Shown: positions 7,286-18,100, counted from the first letter of the stretch. The stretch: 64,000 nt of DNA from Humibacillus xanthopallidus (GCF_006716675.1 NZ_VFPM01000004.1:62001-126000); one strand, 5' to 3'. Notes: generated by a model not told the origin, from the letters alone. A program made the numbers and translations.

Positions 7286-8506
7286 TCAGGACGCGGACTG
7301 CGCGGCGATCGCGAGGTCGACCCGGTCGGCCGCGAGGGCGTGCTGGATGACCATGGTCGCGGCCCCGATGACGCCCGCCTGGACGCCGGTCGTCGCCGCG
7401 ACGATCTGCAGGTCGCTCGTGGCGAGGGGGAGCGAGCGCCCGTAGACGACCTCGCGGACCCCGGCGATGAGGCTCTCGCCCGCCTGGGCGAGGGAGCCGC
7501 CGATGACGATGACCGACGGGTTGAGCAGGCTGACGCAGGTGGCGAGCACCTCGCCGATGGTGCGGCCGGCCTGGCGAACGGCGTGGGCCGCGGGGATGTT
7601 GCCGCCGCGCACGAGGTCGACGATGTCGGCGTTCGACGAGGCGGAGATGCCGATCTCGGCGAGGGCTCGCATGATCGCCGGGCCGCTCGCCACTGCCTCG
7701 AGACACCCGAGGTTGCCGCAGGAGCACAGCACCTCGGGCGCGTGTGGGGCTGCGACGTGACCGAGGTCGCCGGCTGCGCCGACCGCTCCGCGGTGGAGCC
7801 GGCCACCGCTGATGATGCCCGCACCGATGCCGGTGGCGACCTTGACGAAGAGGAGGTGCTCGACGTCGGGATGGGCGACGGCGTGCTCGCCGAGCGCCAT
7901 GATGTTGACGTCGTTGTCGACGAGGACGGGCACGTCGAAGACACGGCCGACGTGGGCCGGCACGTCGTAGTTGTCCCAGCCGGGCATGATCGGCGGGCGC
8001 TTCGGGCGCCCGCTCGAGTGCTCGACCGGACCGGGCACGCCGATGCCGACCCCGATGAGGTCGTGCGTCGTGCGGCCGGTCATGTCGAGCATCCGCGAGG
8101 TCGTCGACGTCACCCAGTCGAGCACGGTGCCGGGTCCGTCGGTGATGGCGACGTCCTCCCCGAGCTCGCAGAGCGGACGCCCCGCGAGGTCCGTCAGCGC
8201 GATGCGGCCGTGGGTGGCTCCGAGGTCGGCTCCCACGACGACGCGGGCCTCCGGGTTGAAGGCGAAGCGCACCGGCGGGCGACCCCCGGTGGAGGCGGCC
8301 TCGCCGCTCGGGGCGAGCAGCCCGCTGGCGAGCAGGGCATCGACCCGGGCCCCCACCGTCGACCGGGCCAGGCCGGTCAGCTTGGCGAGCTCCGCCCGAG
8401 TGCGCGGTGTCTGGTCGCGCAGCAGCTGGAGCAGCTCACCTGCGCCGGTCGACGGCGCAATGGGCTGCGAGGACGGGGCGATACGCACCTTCGAAGTGAA
8501 GCACAT
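7286..8506 (-). CDS. ROK family transcriptional regulator
   Basis: About 406 residues. An N-terminal winged HTH (LLRDQTPRTRAELAKLTGLA) is followed by a ROK sugar-kinase-like fold with phosphate-binding VVGADLGATHGRIALTD, the sugar-binding region, and the zinc motif GHVAAPHAPEVLCSCGNLGC (a CxCGxxGC-type cluster). ROK repressors usually release DNA when they bind a sugar or sugar phosphate. The start is uncertain: ATG 8506 is chosen, with GTG 8524 and GTG 8488 as alternatives, none with a clear ribosome site. It is divergent from the RbsABC-like transporter it probably represses. Confidence 0.9.
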   Translation of the reverse strand: MCFTSKVRIAPSSQPIAPSTGAGELLQLLRDQTPRTRAELAKLTGLARSTVGARVDALLASGLLAPSGEAASTGGRPPVRFAFNPEARVVVGADLGATHGRIALTDLAGRPLCELGEDVAITDGPGTVLDWVTSTTSRMLDMTGRTTHDLIGVGIGVPGPVEHSSGRPKRPPIMPGWDNYDVPAHVGRVFDVPVLVDNDVNIMALGEHAVAHPDVEHLLFVKVATGIGAGIISGGRLHRGAVGAAGDLGHVAAPHAPEVLCSCGNLGCLEAVASGPAIMRALAEIGISASSNADIVDLVRGGNIPAAHAVRQAGRTIGEVLATCVSLLNPSVIVIGGSLAQAGESLIAGVREVVYGRSLPLATSDLQIVAATTGVQAGVIGAATMVIQHALAADRVDLAIAAQSAS

Positions 8507-8516
8507 CCGGCTTCTG

Positions 8517-8570
8517 CATGTCACGAATCAGTCTTTGTCAGATCGATTACAAACTTTTGCTTGACGCCCC
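8517..8570. promoter_or_regulatory. AT-rich divergent control region between ROK and sugar ABC operon
   Basis: An unusually AT-rich island in a high-GC background. It contains CAAACTTTTG (8 of 10 positions palindromic) and, on the plus strand, TTGACG as a -35-like element towards the ABC genes. On the minus strand it carries TTCGTGACATG (8517-8527). The same 11-mer occurs at 25796-25806 upstream of the second ROK gene, so a shared ROK operator is plausible. Confidence 0.5.
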
Positions 8571-8596
8571 GACAGAAGTGGTCCACGGTGTGACGC

Positions 8597-10123
8597 ATGA
8601 CATCTCGACGACGAGACGAGGCGAACGCCCCTCTCCTGCGCATGACCGGCGTGGTGAAGCGATTCCCCGGGGTCGTCGCCCTCGGCGGCGTCGACCTGGA
8701 CGTCCAGCGCGGTGAGGTGCACTGCCTGCTCGGCCAGAACGGCGCAGGCAAGAGCACGCTCATCAAGGTGCTCGCCGGCGTCCACGAGCCCAACGAGGGC
8801 ACGATCGAGTGGGAGGGCGAGCAGGTCACCCTCAGCCACCCGCAGGCCGCGATGGACCTCGGCGTCGCGACGATGTACCAGGAGCTCGACCTCGTCGAGG
8901 GCCTCTCCGTCGCCGAGAACATCTTCCTCGGGCACGAGCAGACGCGCTTCGGCTTCTCGCAGCGATCCGCGGCCCGCCGCGAGGCGGCGGCACTGCTCGC
9001 CCGGCTCGGCCACTCCGAGATCTCGCCCGCCGCCGAGGTCGGCACGCTCTCGGCCGCCTCGTGCCAGATCGTCAGCATGGCCCGCGCCCTCTCCCTCGAC
9101 GCGAAGCTCATCATCATGGACGAGCCCTCGGCCGTCCTCGACGCCGGCGAGGTGAGCCAGCTCTTCCGCGTCATCCGCGAGATCACCGACCAGGGCGTCG
9201 CCGTCATCTACATCTCCCACCGCCTCGAGGAGATCCGCGAGATCGGCGACCGGGTGACCGTCCTCAAGGACGGCCGCACGGTGACGACCGGCCTCGACGC
9301 CAAGACGACCCCGACCCAGGAGCTCATCCGGCACATGACCGGGCGCTCGATCGAGTACGTCTTCCCGCCCAAGCCCGAGGTGCCTGCCGGCGAGCCGCTC
9401 CTGCGGGTCGAGGGTCTGGGCCGCACGGGCGAGTTCTCGGGCGTCAGCTTCGACGTGCACCCCGGTGAGGTCGTCGGGCTCGCGGGTCTCGTCGGCTCCG
9501 GCCGCTCCGAGGTCGTCGAGACGATCTTCGGGGCGCGCAAGGCGACGACCGGCACCGTGACGGTCGACGGCCGCCTCGTACGGCCCGGCTCGGTGCCCGC
9601 CGCGGTGTCCGCCGGGATCGGCCTCTGCCCTGAGGAGCGCAAGAGCCAGGCGCTCGTGCTCGGTGCGTCGCTGGCGTCCAACATCAGCCTCGCGTCCCTC
9701 GCCCGCTTCTCGCGTGCGGGCCTGCTCGACCGTGACGGCGAGAACACCTCGGCCGAGGAGCTGCTGGAGTCGCTCGACGTGCGGCCCCGGGGGATCCACC
9801 GCGAGTCGCGCACCCTCTCGGGCGGCAACCAGCAGAAGGTCGTCCTCGCGCGCTGGCTGCTCCGCGGCTGCCGCGTGCTCCTGCTCGACGAGCCCACCCG
9901 TGGCGTCGACGTCGGCGCCCGCTCCGAGATCTACGCCCTGATCCGCCGCCTCACCGACGACGGCGTCGCCGTCGTCGTCGTCTCCAGCGAGATCCCTGAG
10001 GTGCTGGGGCTCTCCAACCGGGTGCTCGTCCTCGCCGACCGCACCGTCCGCCACGAGGGCCTCGCCGACGAGCTCGACGAGCACGCCGTCCTCGACATCA
10101 TCCTGAAGGGAGACGCGGCATGA
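8597..10123 (+). CDS. Sugar ABC transporter ATP-binding protein (RbsA/MglA type)
   Basis: 508-residue tandem ATPase of a class-2 carbohydrate importer (CUT2). The first half has Walker A GQNGAGKST near residue 45 and Walker B LIIMDEPSA. The second half has the degenerate P-loop GLVGSGRSE near 297, the signature LSGGNQQ near 407 and LLLDEPTRG. Unequal halves are normal for RbsA/MglA/XylG. It is the first gene of the + strand operon and overlaps the permease start by 4 nt (ATGA), so the two are translationally coupled. The regulator is probably the divergent ROK protein. Confidence 0.95.
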   Translation: MTSRRRDEANAPLLRMTGVVKRFPGVVALGGVDLDVQRGEVHCLLGQNGAGKSTLIKVLAGVHEPNEGTIEWEGEQVTLSHPQAAMDLGVATMYQELDLVEGLSVAENIFLGHEQTRFGFSQRSAARREAAALLARLGHSEISPAAEVGTLSAASCQIVSMARALSLDAKLIIMDEPSAVLDAGEVSQLFRVIREITDQGVAVIYISHRLEEIREIGDRVTVLKDGRTVTTGLDAKTTPTQELIRHMTGRSIEYVFPPKPEVPAGEPLLRVEGLGRTGEFSGVSFDVHPGEVVGLAGLVGSGRSEVVETIFGARKATTGTVTVDGRLVRPGSVPAAVSAGIGLCPEERKSQALVLGASLASNISLASLARFSRAGLLDRDGENTSAEELLESLDVRPRGIHRESRTLSGGNQQKVVLARWLLRGCRVLLLDEPTRGVDVGARSEIYALIRRLTDDGVAVVVVSSEIPEVLGLSNRVLVLADRTVRHEGLADELDEHAVLDIILKGDAA

Positions 10124-11211
10124 GCGCCGACGTCACGAAGGTCGACCAGACGCCGGGAGACCAGGCGCCAGACGGGGGCACGGGGGGTGGGCACGACACC
10201 AGCACCCAGGGTCCCCCGGTCGGGGGAGCGCCCGCGCGCGCGGGCGGCATCGCCGGCTTCCTCGGCGGGCCGCTCGGACGCAACGCGGGTCTCGTCGTCG
10301 CGCTCGTGCTGCTCATCATCGTCGGCATCATCACGGCGGGCGACCGCTTCGCCAGCCCCGAGAACGCCCTGACGATCCTGCGCCTCGGCTCGGTCATCGG
10401 CGTCGTCAGCGTCGGCATGACCTTCGTCATCTGCGGCGGCGGCATCGACCTGTCGGTCGGCGCGATCGTCGCGCTCTCGTCGGTGTGGGCGACGACCGTC
10501 GCCACCCAGACCCTCGCGGCCGACTTCCACTGGATCGTCATGGTGTTCGCCGCGCTGGCCGTCGGAGGCGTATGCGGCCTCGTCAACGGAGTGCTCATCG
10601 CCTACGGGCGCATAGCGCCGTTCATCGCCACCCTCGCGATGCTCGCTGCGGCCCGAGGCCTCGCCGAGATCATCGCCAAGCGGCGCACCCAGATCATCCG
10701 CGACCGCGACTTCATCACCTTCTTCGGCGGCAGCGTCCTCGGCATCCCGGTGCTCGTCATCCTCTTCGCCATCGTCGCGGTCGTCGGCTGGATCCTGCTC
10801 AACCGCACGACGTTCGGCCGGCGGACCCTCGCGATCGGCGGCAACCCCGAGGCTGCCCGCCTCGCCGGCATCCGGGTGCAGCGTCAGACGATGTACCTCT
10901 ACATCCTCCTCGGCATCGCCTGCGGCATCGCCGCCGTCATGATCATGGCCCGCACCACGACGGGCACCTCGACGCACGGCACGCTCTACGAGCTCGACGC
11001 CATCGCGGCCGTCGTCATCGGCGGCACGCTCCTCAGCGGCGGTCGCGGCACCGTCGTCGGCACGGTCCTCGGCGTGCTCATCTTCACGACGCTCACCAAC
11101 GTCTTCACCCTCAACAACCTCGACACCTCCACGCAGGCGGTGGCAAAGGGAGCCATCATCGTCGCCGCCGTCCTGCTCCAACAGCGGGTCTCCCGCACCA
11201 GGTCGACCTAG
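10120..11211 (+). CDS. Sugar ABC transporter permease (RbsC type)
   Basis: 363-residue CUT2 permease with about 8-10 membrane helices. Family motifs include GGGIDLSVGAIVALSS, the cytoplasmic loop GGNPEAARLAGI that contacts the ATPase, and VIGGTLLSGGRGT. A 40-residue Gly/Pro/Thr-rich cytoplasmic N-terminus precedes the first helix. Overlaps the ATPase gene by 4 nt. A 133-bp gap to the binding-protein gene has only short GC-rich dyads and may modulate the stoichiometry of the last subunit (inference). Confidence 0.95.
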   Translation: MSADVTKVDQTPGDQAPDGGTGGGHDTSTQGPPVGGAPARAGGIAGFLGGPLGRNAGLVVALVLLIIVGIITAGDRFASPENALTILRLGSVIGVVSVGMTFVICGGGIDLSVGAIVALSSVWATTVATQTLAADFHWIVMVFAALAVGGVCGLVNGVLIAYGRIAPFIATLAMLAAARGLAEIIAKRRTQIIRDRDFITFFGGSVLGIPVLVILFAIVAVVGWILLNRTTFGRRTLAIGGNPEAARLAGIRVQRQTMYLYILLGIACGIAAVMIMARTTTGTSTHGTLYELDAIAAVVIGGTLLSGGRGTVVGTVLGVLIFTTLTNVFTLNNLDTSTQAVAKGAIIVAAVLLQQRVSRTRST

Positions 11212-11344
11212 CCGCCACGGCTGTCGTCCGGTCGGCCTCTCCCACCGAGGGGGGCGTCGACCACTCGCCAAGGGGGGGACTTCCCGAGGCGCTGCACCAC
11301 AACTCACGGCATCACCTCACCACCCCGCTCACATAGGAGTCAGC

Positions 11345-12406
11345 GTGTCTGCATCACTTCCCCTCACCACCAAGCGCATTGCCTTCGCGGCGATCACCCT
11401 GAGCGCTGCTCTCGTCGCCGCGGGCTGCACGAGCAACGAGCCGGCCACGACGCCGGCCGCCTCGACGCAGCAGCCGGCAGGCAACGCGGGCAGCAGCAAC
11501 GACGCTCCGGGCAAGAAGGTCGTCATCGGCTTCTCCGGCCCCGCGGCCGACCACGGCTGGCTCGCAGCCATCAACAACTCGGCGCTCGAAGAGGCCAAGA
11601 AGCACAGCGACGTCGAGCTCAAGGCTGCGGAGGGCACCAACGACGCGAGCCTCCAGATCAGCCAGATCGAGACCTTCATCAACGACAAGGTCGACGCCAT
11701 CGTCCTGCTGCCGACGGATGGCGCCGCCCTCACCGAGGTCGCGACGAAGGCGATGCAGGCCGGCATCCCGGTCATCAACGTCGACCGCGAGTTCTCCAGC
11801 CCGTTCGCCGCACGCTCGACGATCCTCGGCGACAACTACGGGATGGGCGTCTCGGCCGGCACCTACGCCTGCCAGGTCGTCAAGGAGAAGAACCTCACCA
11901 ACCCGGTCATCGCCGAGATCGCGGGCATCGACGCACTGCCCCTGACGCAGGACCGCTCCAAGGGCTTCGCCGATGCGCTCAAGGCGTGCAACCAGACCGT
12001 CGACAACCGCGTCGCGGCCGAGTTCACCGTTGAGTCCGGCGAGAAGCAGGCCTCGAACCTGCTCCAGGCCGCTCCGAAGATCGACGTCCTGTGGAACCAC
12101 GACGACGACCAGGGTGTCGGCGTCATGGCCGCCCTCGACCAGGCGAACCGTCACGAGATGGCCTTCATCGGCGGCGCCGGGTCGGCCAACGCCATGCGCT
12201 GGATCCAGGAGGGCAAGATGGCCGCCACGGTCATCTACCCCCCCACGCAGGCCGCCGACGGCATCAAGCTCGCGCGCCTCATCGCCCAGAACAAGGGCCT
12301 GAGCGACCTCGTCCAGGTCGAGGTGCCCAAGCGCATCGTCCTCAACGCGCCGGTCGTCACCAAGGACAACGTCGAGCAGTACCTGCCGCTGGGCTTCGAG
12401 TCCTGA
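11345..12406 (+). CDS. Sugar ABC transporter substrate-binding lipoprotein
   Basis: 353-residue periplasmic-binding-protein-type-1 receptor. The signal peptide ends in lipobox VAAGC (Cys28), followed by a Ser/Thr/Ala linker. The mature domain begins KKVVIGFSGPAADHGWLAAI and contains VDAIVLLPTDGAALTEV and PVINVDREF, as in ribose/galactose/inositol-binding proteins. The GTG at 11345 follows ATAGGAG. It completes the CUT2 importer. Ligand cannot be read from sequence; context with dehydrogenases and TIM-barrel isomerases suggests a hexose, keto-sugar or cyclitol. Confidence 0.93.
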   Translation: MSASLPLTTKRIAFAAITLSAALVAAGCTSNEPATTPAASTQQPAGNAGSSNDAPGKKVVIGFSGPAADHGWLAAINNSALEEAKKHSDVELKAAEGTNDASLQISQIETFINDKVDAIVLLPTDGAALTEVATKAMQAGIPVINVDREFSSPFAARSTILGDNYGMGVSAGTYACQVVKEKNLTNPVIAEIAGIDALPLTQDRSKGFADALKACNQTVDNRVAAEFTVESGEKQASNLLQAAPKIDVLWNHDDDQGVGVMAALDQANRHEMAFIGGAGSANAMRWIQEGKMAATVIYPPTQAADGIKLARLIAQNKGLSDLVQVEVPKRIVLNAPVVTKDNVEQYLPLGFES

Positions 12407-12416
12407 TCGCCGGCTG

Positions 12417-12441
12417 CCCGCGCCGGGTCACCCGGCGCGGG
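12417..12441 (+). terminator. Hairpin after the substrate-binding protein gene
   Basis: CCCGCGCCGGGT and its exact complement ACCCGGCGCGGG are separated by one base. There is no T-run. It may act as a terminator, an attenuator, or a 3'-end stabiliser between the transporter and the Gfo/Idh/MocA gene. Confidence 0.6.
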
Positions 12442-12490
12442 CGGCGGATCGGGACCACCGGAACCCACTGACCTCGGATGTGAGGACGAC

Positions 12491-13723
12491 ATGACGAACT
12501 CTGGCAAGCCTGCCCTCGGGGTGGGGATGATTGGTTACGCCTTCATGGGGCGTGCCCACTCGCAGGCCTGGCGCAACGCACGCAGCTACTTCGACGTCCC
12601 GGCGGTCCCGCGGCTCGCGGCCGTCGCCGGGCGCAACGAGGCTGCGGCCCGGGACACGGCGGACCGCTTCGGCTGGGAGTCCGTCGAGACCGACTGGCGG
12701 CGCCTGCTCGAGCGCGACGACATCGACATCATCGACATCTGCACGCCGGGCGACACCCACGCCGAGATCGCGGTCGCCGCGCTCGAGGCGGGCAAGCACG
12801 TGCTGTGCGAGAAGCCGCTCGCCAACTCCGTCGAGGAGGCCGAGCGGATGGTGCAGGCGGCGCAGGCCGCCGCCGCCCTCGGCGTGCGGTCGATGGTCGG
12901 CTTCACCTACCGCCGGGTGCCCGCCATCTCGTATGCGCGCCGCCTCGTCGAGGAGGGCCGGCTGGGCCGCATCGTGCACGTGCGCGGTGCCTACCTCCAG
13001 GACTGGCTCGTCGACCCCGAGTCGCCGCTCACCTGGCGGCTCCAGAAGGAGCGCGCCGGGTCCGGCGCCCTCGGCGACATCGGTGCGCACATCATCGACC
13101 TCGCCCAGTTCGTCACCGGCGAGCAGCTGACCGGGGTGTCGGCCCTCACCGAGACGTTCGTGCGCGAACGTCCGGTGAGCGACCCCAGCCTCGTCGGCAC
13201 GAGCGGCATCAGTGGCACATCGGCAGGCAACGGATCCGCCACGCGCGGTGCGGTCACCGTCGACGACGCCGCCGTCCTCGTGTCGCGGATGAGCGGGGGA
13301 GCCCTGGCGACGTTCGAGGCCACGCGCTTCGCCACCGGCCGTAAGAACTCGATCCGCCTGGAGATCAACGGAACTCGCGGCTCACTCGCCTTTGACTTCG
13401 AGGACATGAACGTCCTGAACGTCCACGACGCGACGGTCGACGCGCGAGACGCAGGCTTCACCCGCGTGCTCGTCACCGAGGCGACCCACCCCTACGTCGC
13501 GGGGTGGTGGCCCCCCGGCCACGTGCTCGGCTACGAGCACGCCTTCACCCACCAGGCGGTCGACCTCGTCACCGCGATCGCCGAGGGCACCGACCCTCGG
13601 CCCTCCTTCTCCGACGGGTTCCAGGTGCAGCGGATCCTGTCGGCGGTCGAGACCAGCGCGGAGCGGGAGGGGTCCTGGACCCCGATCGGCGGGGCCCGCG
13701 TGCCGTCTCCATCCCTGTCCTGA
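12491..13723 (+). CDS. Gfo/Idh/MocA family NAD(P)-dependent oxidoreductase
   Basis: 410-residue sugar/cyclitol dehydrogenase. The N-terminal Rossmann fold has GMIGYAFMGRAHS, and the conserved EKP motif sits in CEKPLANS. A C-terminal substrate domain carries GALGDIGAHIIDLAQF with the catalytic His. Family members oxidise inositols, glucose-type sugars or 3-position hydroxyls of glycosides using NAD(P). The insert around 13180-13260 (Ser/Gly/Thr-rich) is slightly longer than usual. It follows the importer genes, so it probably acts on the imported solute (inference). Start ATG at 12491; the GAGGACGAC upstream is a moderate ribosome site. Confidence 0.92.
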   Translation: MTNSGKPALGVGMIGYAFMGRAHSQAWRNARSYFDVPAVPRLAAVAGRNEAAARDTADRFGWESVETDWRRLLERDDIDIIDICTPGDTHAEIAVAALEAGKHVLCEKPLANSVEEAERMVQAAQAAAALGVRSMVGFTYRRVPAISYARRLVEEGRLGRIVHVRGAYLQDWLVDPESPLTWRLQKERAGSGALGDIGAHIIDLAQFVTGEQLTGVSALTETFVRERPVSDPSLVGTSGISGTSAGNGSATRGAVTVDDAAVLVSRMSGGALATFEATRFATGRKNSIRLEINGTRGSLAFDFEDMNVLNVHDATVDARDAGFTRVLVTEATHPYVAGWWPPGHVLGYEHAFTHQAVDLVTAIAEGTDPRPSFSDGFQVQRILSAVETSAEREGSWTPIGGARVPSPSLS

Positions 13724-13790
13724 CCAGCCACCACGTGCAGACACGTCGCCCGCGCCGAAAGGAGCCTCGTTCCACCCCAGCCAGACCCGT

Positions 13791-13808
13791 TCGACCAGCT
13801 CGACCAGC
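13791..13808 (+). repeat. 9-bp tandem duplication in the leader of the Tat-exported TIM-barrel gene
   Basis: TCGACCAGC twice in tandem, followed by a third partial unit. It is one of several short tandem repeats sitting in leaders of this gene region (see 18553, 27241 and 33523). Confidence 0.55.
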
Positions 13809-13859
13809 TCGACACGTACGAACCAAGTCTCTGTCACTCCCTGAAGGAGCACGCACACC

Positions 13860-14972
13860 ATGCACAACGACAACGACGTCAACCCGCTGAAGCTCGTCAC
13901 GAAGCTCGGCCTCAACCGCCGCCAGTTCTTCGCGGCGACGACGGGGATGGCGGCCGCCGTGACCATGACCGGTGCTGCGGCCAAGGCCGCCCCCGGCGCG
14001 AACGGCATCCTCATCCCCGCGCCCCGTCGCGGCATCATCCTCTACACCGTGCGCGACGCGGTCAGCCGTGACCCGCTGGCCTCGCCCTACGCCTCCGGCT
14101 TCAAGGAGGTGCTGACCGAGCTCTCGTCGATCGGCTACCGCCAGATCGAGTTCGCCGGCTTCCGCCAGCACGCCAACGCCGAGGGCGGTGCCGACCTCAA
14201 CACGGTCGCCGGCGCCACCCTCCTGCGCACGTGGCTCGACGACCTCGGTCTCGAGGCCGAGGGCAACCACGGCTCCATCCCGTCGACCATCACCGATGCG
14301 ACGATCGCGCAGTTCGACACCGCGTGCGAGATCGCCAACATCCTCGGCATGGGCCACATCGGCACCGGCAGCGACCCGACCGGCAGCGCCTACGTCGCCG
14401 ACTGGGAGGCAGCGGCCGCTCGGTGGAACTTCTTCGGCGAGCGTGCGGCCGCGCACGGTCTCAAGCTCTACACCCACAACCACGACATCGCCTACAGCTT
14501 CCTGCTCGACAGCGGGCCGCTCGACGCCAGCGGCCGCCCGACCCGGTCCTCCGGCATCCGCCGTCTCGAGTACTTCCTCGCCAACACCGACCCGAAGTAC
14601 GTCTTCCTCGAGATGGACATCTACTGGGCGCACGTCGCGCAGTACAAGCACAAGTCCTACACCGCGCCCGACGGGTCGGTCGTCACCTCGATCTTCGACC
14701 CCGCCGGCGTCGTCGAGGCCCAGACGATGCGCTTCCCGCTCTTCCACGCGAAGGACGGCAAGGTCGACACCTCGCAGGCCAACGGCTACGTCATGGCGCC
14801 GTTCGGTCAGGGCGACATCGACTACTCGACGTTCCTGCGTCGGGTGGGCGCCAAGGGCGCGCACAACCCGATGTGGGAGATGGACACCGCCCCCGGCGGC
14901 ACCGCCGCCCCGAACCAGTCGCTGGAGCTCTCCAAGGTCAGCTACGACGCGATGGCCGCGCTCCGCGGCTGA
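13860..14972 (+). CDS. Tat-exported sugar phosphate isomerase/epimerase-like TIM-barrel protein
   Basis: 370 residues. A twin-arginine signal (LNRRQFFAATTGMAAAV) is followed by a xylose-isomerase-like TIM barrel (AP endonuclease 2 family) with metal-ligand-like stretches GYRQIEFAGF, GNHGSIPSTI, YTHNHDIAY and FLEMDIYWAH. Export in folded form suits a cofactor- or metal-loaded enzyme. Such exported barrels are often next to sugar dehydrogenases and 3-keto-glycoside enzymes. The start ATG is supported by GAAGGAG. Lies between the Gfo/Idh/MocA dehydrogenase and the secreted PQQ-type dehydrogenase. Precise reaction unknown. Confidence 0.88.
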   Translation: MHNDNDVNPLKLVTKLGLNRRQFFAATTGMAAAVTMTGAAAKAAPGANGILIPAPRRGIILYTVRDAVSRDPLASPYASGFKEVLTELSSIGYRQIEFAGFRQHANAEGGADLNTVAGATLLRTWLDDLGLEAEGNHGSIPSTITDATIAQFDTACEIANILGMGHIGTGSDPTGSAYVADWEAAAARWNFFGERAAAHGLKLYTHNHDIAYSFLLDSGPLDASGRPTRSSGIRRLEYFLANTDPKYVFLEMDIYWAHVAQYKHKSYTAPDGSVVTSIFDPAGVVEAQTMRFPLFHAKDGKVDTSQANGYVMAPFGQGDIDYSTFLRRVGAKGAHNPMWEMDTAPGGTAAPNQSLELSKVSYDAMAALRG

Positions 14973-15118
14973 CCCGGCCACCGAACGACCGCAGCCCCGT
15001 CACACGCCGGCGGGGCGGCATACCGGAAACACCGGCCCCCGGAGGGCGCAAGATGCCGTTGCAGCGGCGCGCCCCCCGGGGACCGGCTCAGCCCGTCTCT
15101 GTCAAGAAGGACGTACCG

Positions 15119-18100
15119 ATGAATGCTACAAGTCGTTTGAGAGGCCGGAGGGCACTTGCGGCAACTGCCGCAGCTGCCCTGGCCGCGACCATGCTGGGCG
15201 GGGTGATGGCCTCGCCCGCCGTCGCCCACGACGGCGTCGACCACGGCGCCGAGCCGGCGCTCGACTGGTCGAACTACGAGAAGATCCTGCTCACCAAGGA
15301 CACCGGCGAGCCGATCGACATGGCTGTCCTGCCCGACCGCCGTGTGCTCACGACCGCCCGCAACGGCGACGTGCGCCTCGTCAACCCCGACACCGGCGTC
15401 ACCAAGGTCATCAACACCCTGTCGGTCTACAACAACTCGGAGGACGGCCTCCAGACCGTCACCCTCGACCCCGACTTCGACACGAACAAGTGGGTCTACC
15501 TCTACTACGCGCCCAGGACGATGACGGCGCCGTACGTCACGACGACGCCGACGGGGTCGGCGCCGAACAGCCTGCCCGCCGGCGCCGACGCGTCCTACTG
15601 GGACCAGTGGAAGGGCTACAACCAGCTCAGCCGCTTCAAGTGGGACGACGCGACCGACAAGCTCGACCTCGCGAGCGAGCAGGTCATCATCAAGGTCGAG
15701 GTCCAGCGCGGCCAGTGCTGCCACGTGGCCGGTGACGTCGACTTCGACGCCGACGGCAACCTCTACCTCTCGACGGGTGACAACACGCCCGCGAGCGCCC
15801 CTGGTGCCAACGGCTACGCGCCGAACAACAACGCACCCGGCTTCAACCCCGGCTTCGACTCCCGCCGGGGCGCCGGCAACACGAACGACCTGCGCGGCAA
15901 GATCCTGCGCATCAAGGTCGGCGCCGACGGGTCCTACACGATCCCGTCGGGCAACCTCTTCACCCCGGGCACCGCCAAGGCGCGCCCCGAGATCTTCGCG
16001 ATGGGCCTGCGCAACCCGTTCCGCATGGACGTCGACCCGATCACGAACTCGGTCTCGTGGGGTGACTACGGCCCCGACGCCGGCGCGCCCGACCCGCAGC
16101 GCGGCCCGATGGGCTACGTCGAGTGGCAGACCACGGCCATCACCAAGCCGATCAACGGCGGCTGGCCCTACTGCCACGGCCCGAACGCGAACTACAACGA
16201 GTGGAACTTCGCGACGGCGACGCCCGGCCCGTGGTTCGACTGCAACGCCGGAGCGCTGAACAACTCGACGTGGAACACCGGCCTCGCACAGGTGCCGCCG
16301 GCCACCGCGCCGACGCTCTACTACGGTGACAACAACACCCACCAGCCGTGGCCCGAGCTGACCGACTTCTCCCCGGCCGGTGGCCAGGGCCCGATGGGTG
16401 GTCCGGTCTACCACTTCGACGCCGCCAACACCTCGACGACGAAGTTCCCGGCCTACTGGGACAAGAAGGCGTTCTTCGCCGAGTTCTCGCAGGACTACCT
16501 CGCGGTGTTCGACGTGCAGTGGCCGAACGGTCCCGTCGACCACATCACGCACTTCCTGCCCAACTCTGCCCTCGAGACGAACGGGCAGCCGATCACCGAC
16601 AGCCCGATCGACATCGAGTTCGGGCCGGACGGCTCGCTCTACGTCCTCGACTACGGCGACGGCTTCTTCCGGCAGAACCCCGACGCGGGCCTCTACCGCA
16701 TCGACTACGCGCCCGGGAACAAGGCGCCGCAGGCGAGCATCAAGGCCACCCCGGTGAGCAGCAGCACTGCACCCCTGACGGTCTCCTTCGACGGCTCGGC
16801 TTCGGTCGACCCCGAGGGTGGGGCCCTGTCCTACGAGTGGGACTTCGACGGTGACGGCACCTTCGACGCCACCGGAGCCACCTCGCAGTACACCTACACG
16901 ACGCTCGGTCGCTACAGCGCTCGGCTCCGGGTCACCGACCCGGAGGGCAAGCGTGGTCTGACGAGCACCGTCATCAGCGTCGGCAACGTCGCTCCGACGG
17001 TGAACATCACCACCCCGCCCAACGGCGCCTTCTTCGACTGGGGCCAGGCCGTGCCGTTCAACGTCACGACCACCGACCCCGAGGACGGCACCGCGACGGT
17101 GTGCTCCCGCGTCTCGTGGACCTTCGGCCTGGGCCACGACGCCCACGCCCACCCGCTGAGCCAGGGCACGGGATGCCAGTTCGCGATCCCGACCCCGGCC
17201 GACGCGACGCAGCACGGCGAGACCGAGAACATCTTCGGCGTCGTCGTCATCACCTACACCGACAACGGCGCCAACGGCCTGCCCGGTGCGACCACCACCG
17301 AGCAGCTCATCCTCAACCCGAAGAAGCAGGAGGCCGAGTGGGCCGACGCGACGCAGGGTGTGGAGATCACGGGCGACGACACGGCGAGCGGCCTGCGCAA
17401 GGTCACCTCGTTCGACGCCGGTGACTGGCTGGCCTGGGACCCGGCGAACCTCGTCGGCATCACCGGTGTGAGCGCTCGCGCCACGGGCACCGGCACCCTG
17501 TCGCTCCGTTGGGACTCGCCGACCGCGGCTCCCTTCGGCACCATCGCGGTGAACGGCTCCGGCTGGACCGACGCGGCAGCGACCCTGTCGTCGAAGCCCA
17601 CCGGAACGGGTCGTCTCTACGTCACCTCGACGGGCGGGGTCGTCCTCGACTCGCTGACCTTCACGGGTGACGGCGTCGCTGACGTCACGCCTCCCACCGT
17701 CTCGGTGACGCTGAACCCGGCGACCCCGAACGGCGCGAACGGCTGGTACACGAGCAACGTCACCGTCACGGTCAACGCGACCGACAACGGCACCGTCGCC
17801 TCGCGCCAGCGCTCCACCGACGGCGGCACGACGTGGGTCAACGCCAACACCGCCCTGACCGTCTCGACCGAGGGCACCACCACCGTCCTCTACCGGGCCA
17901 CCGACAACGGCGGCAACGTCTCCCAGGTCGGGTCGGTGACGATCAAGCTCGACAAGACGGCGCCGACCGTCGCGGTCTCCGGCGCGGCCGAGGCAGCCTC
18001 GGTCGGCAACTCGGGCGACATCACCTGGACGGCGACGGACGCCACGAGCGGCATCGACTCCGTGACGGCCACCGTCGACGGCGTCGCCGTCGCGGCCGAC

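Noticed and set aside
14231..15118. In-frame upstream extension of the secreted dehydrogenase
   Set aside because: It runs through the TIM-barrel gene in a different frame, and the real signal peptide begins at the ATG at 15119 with a ribosome site.
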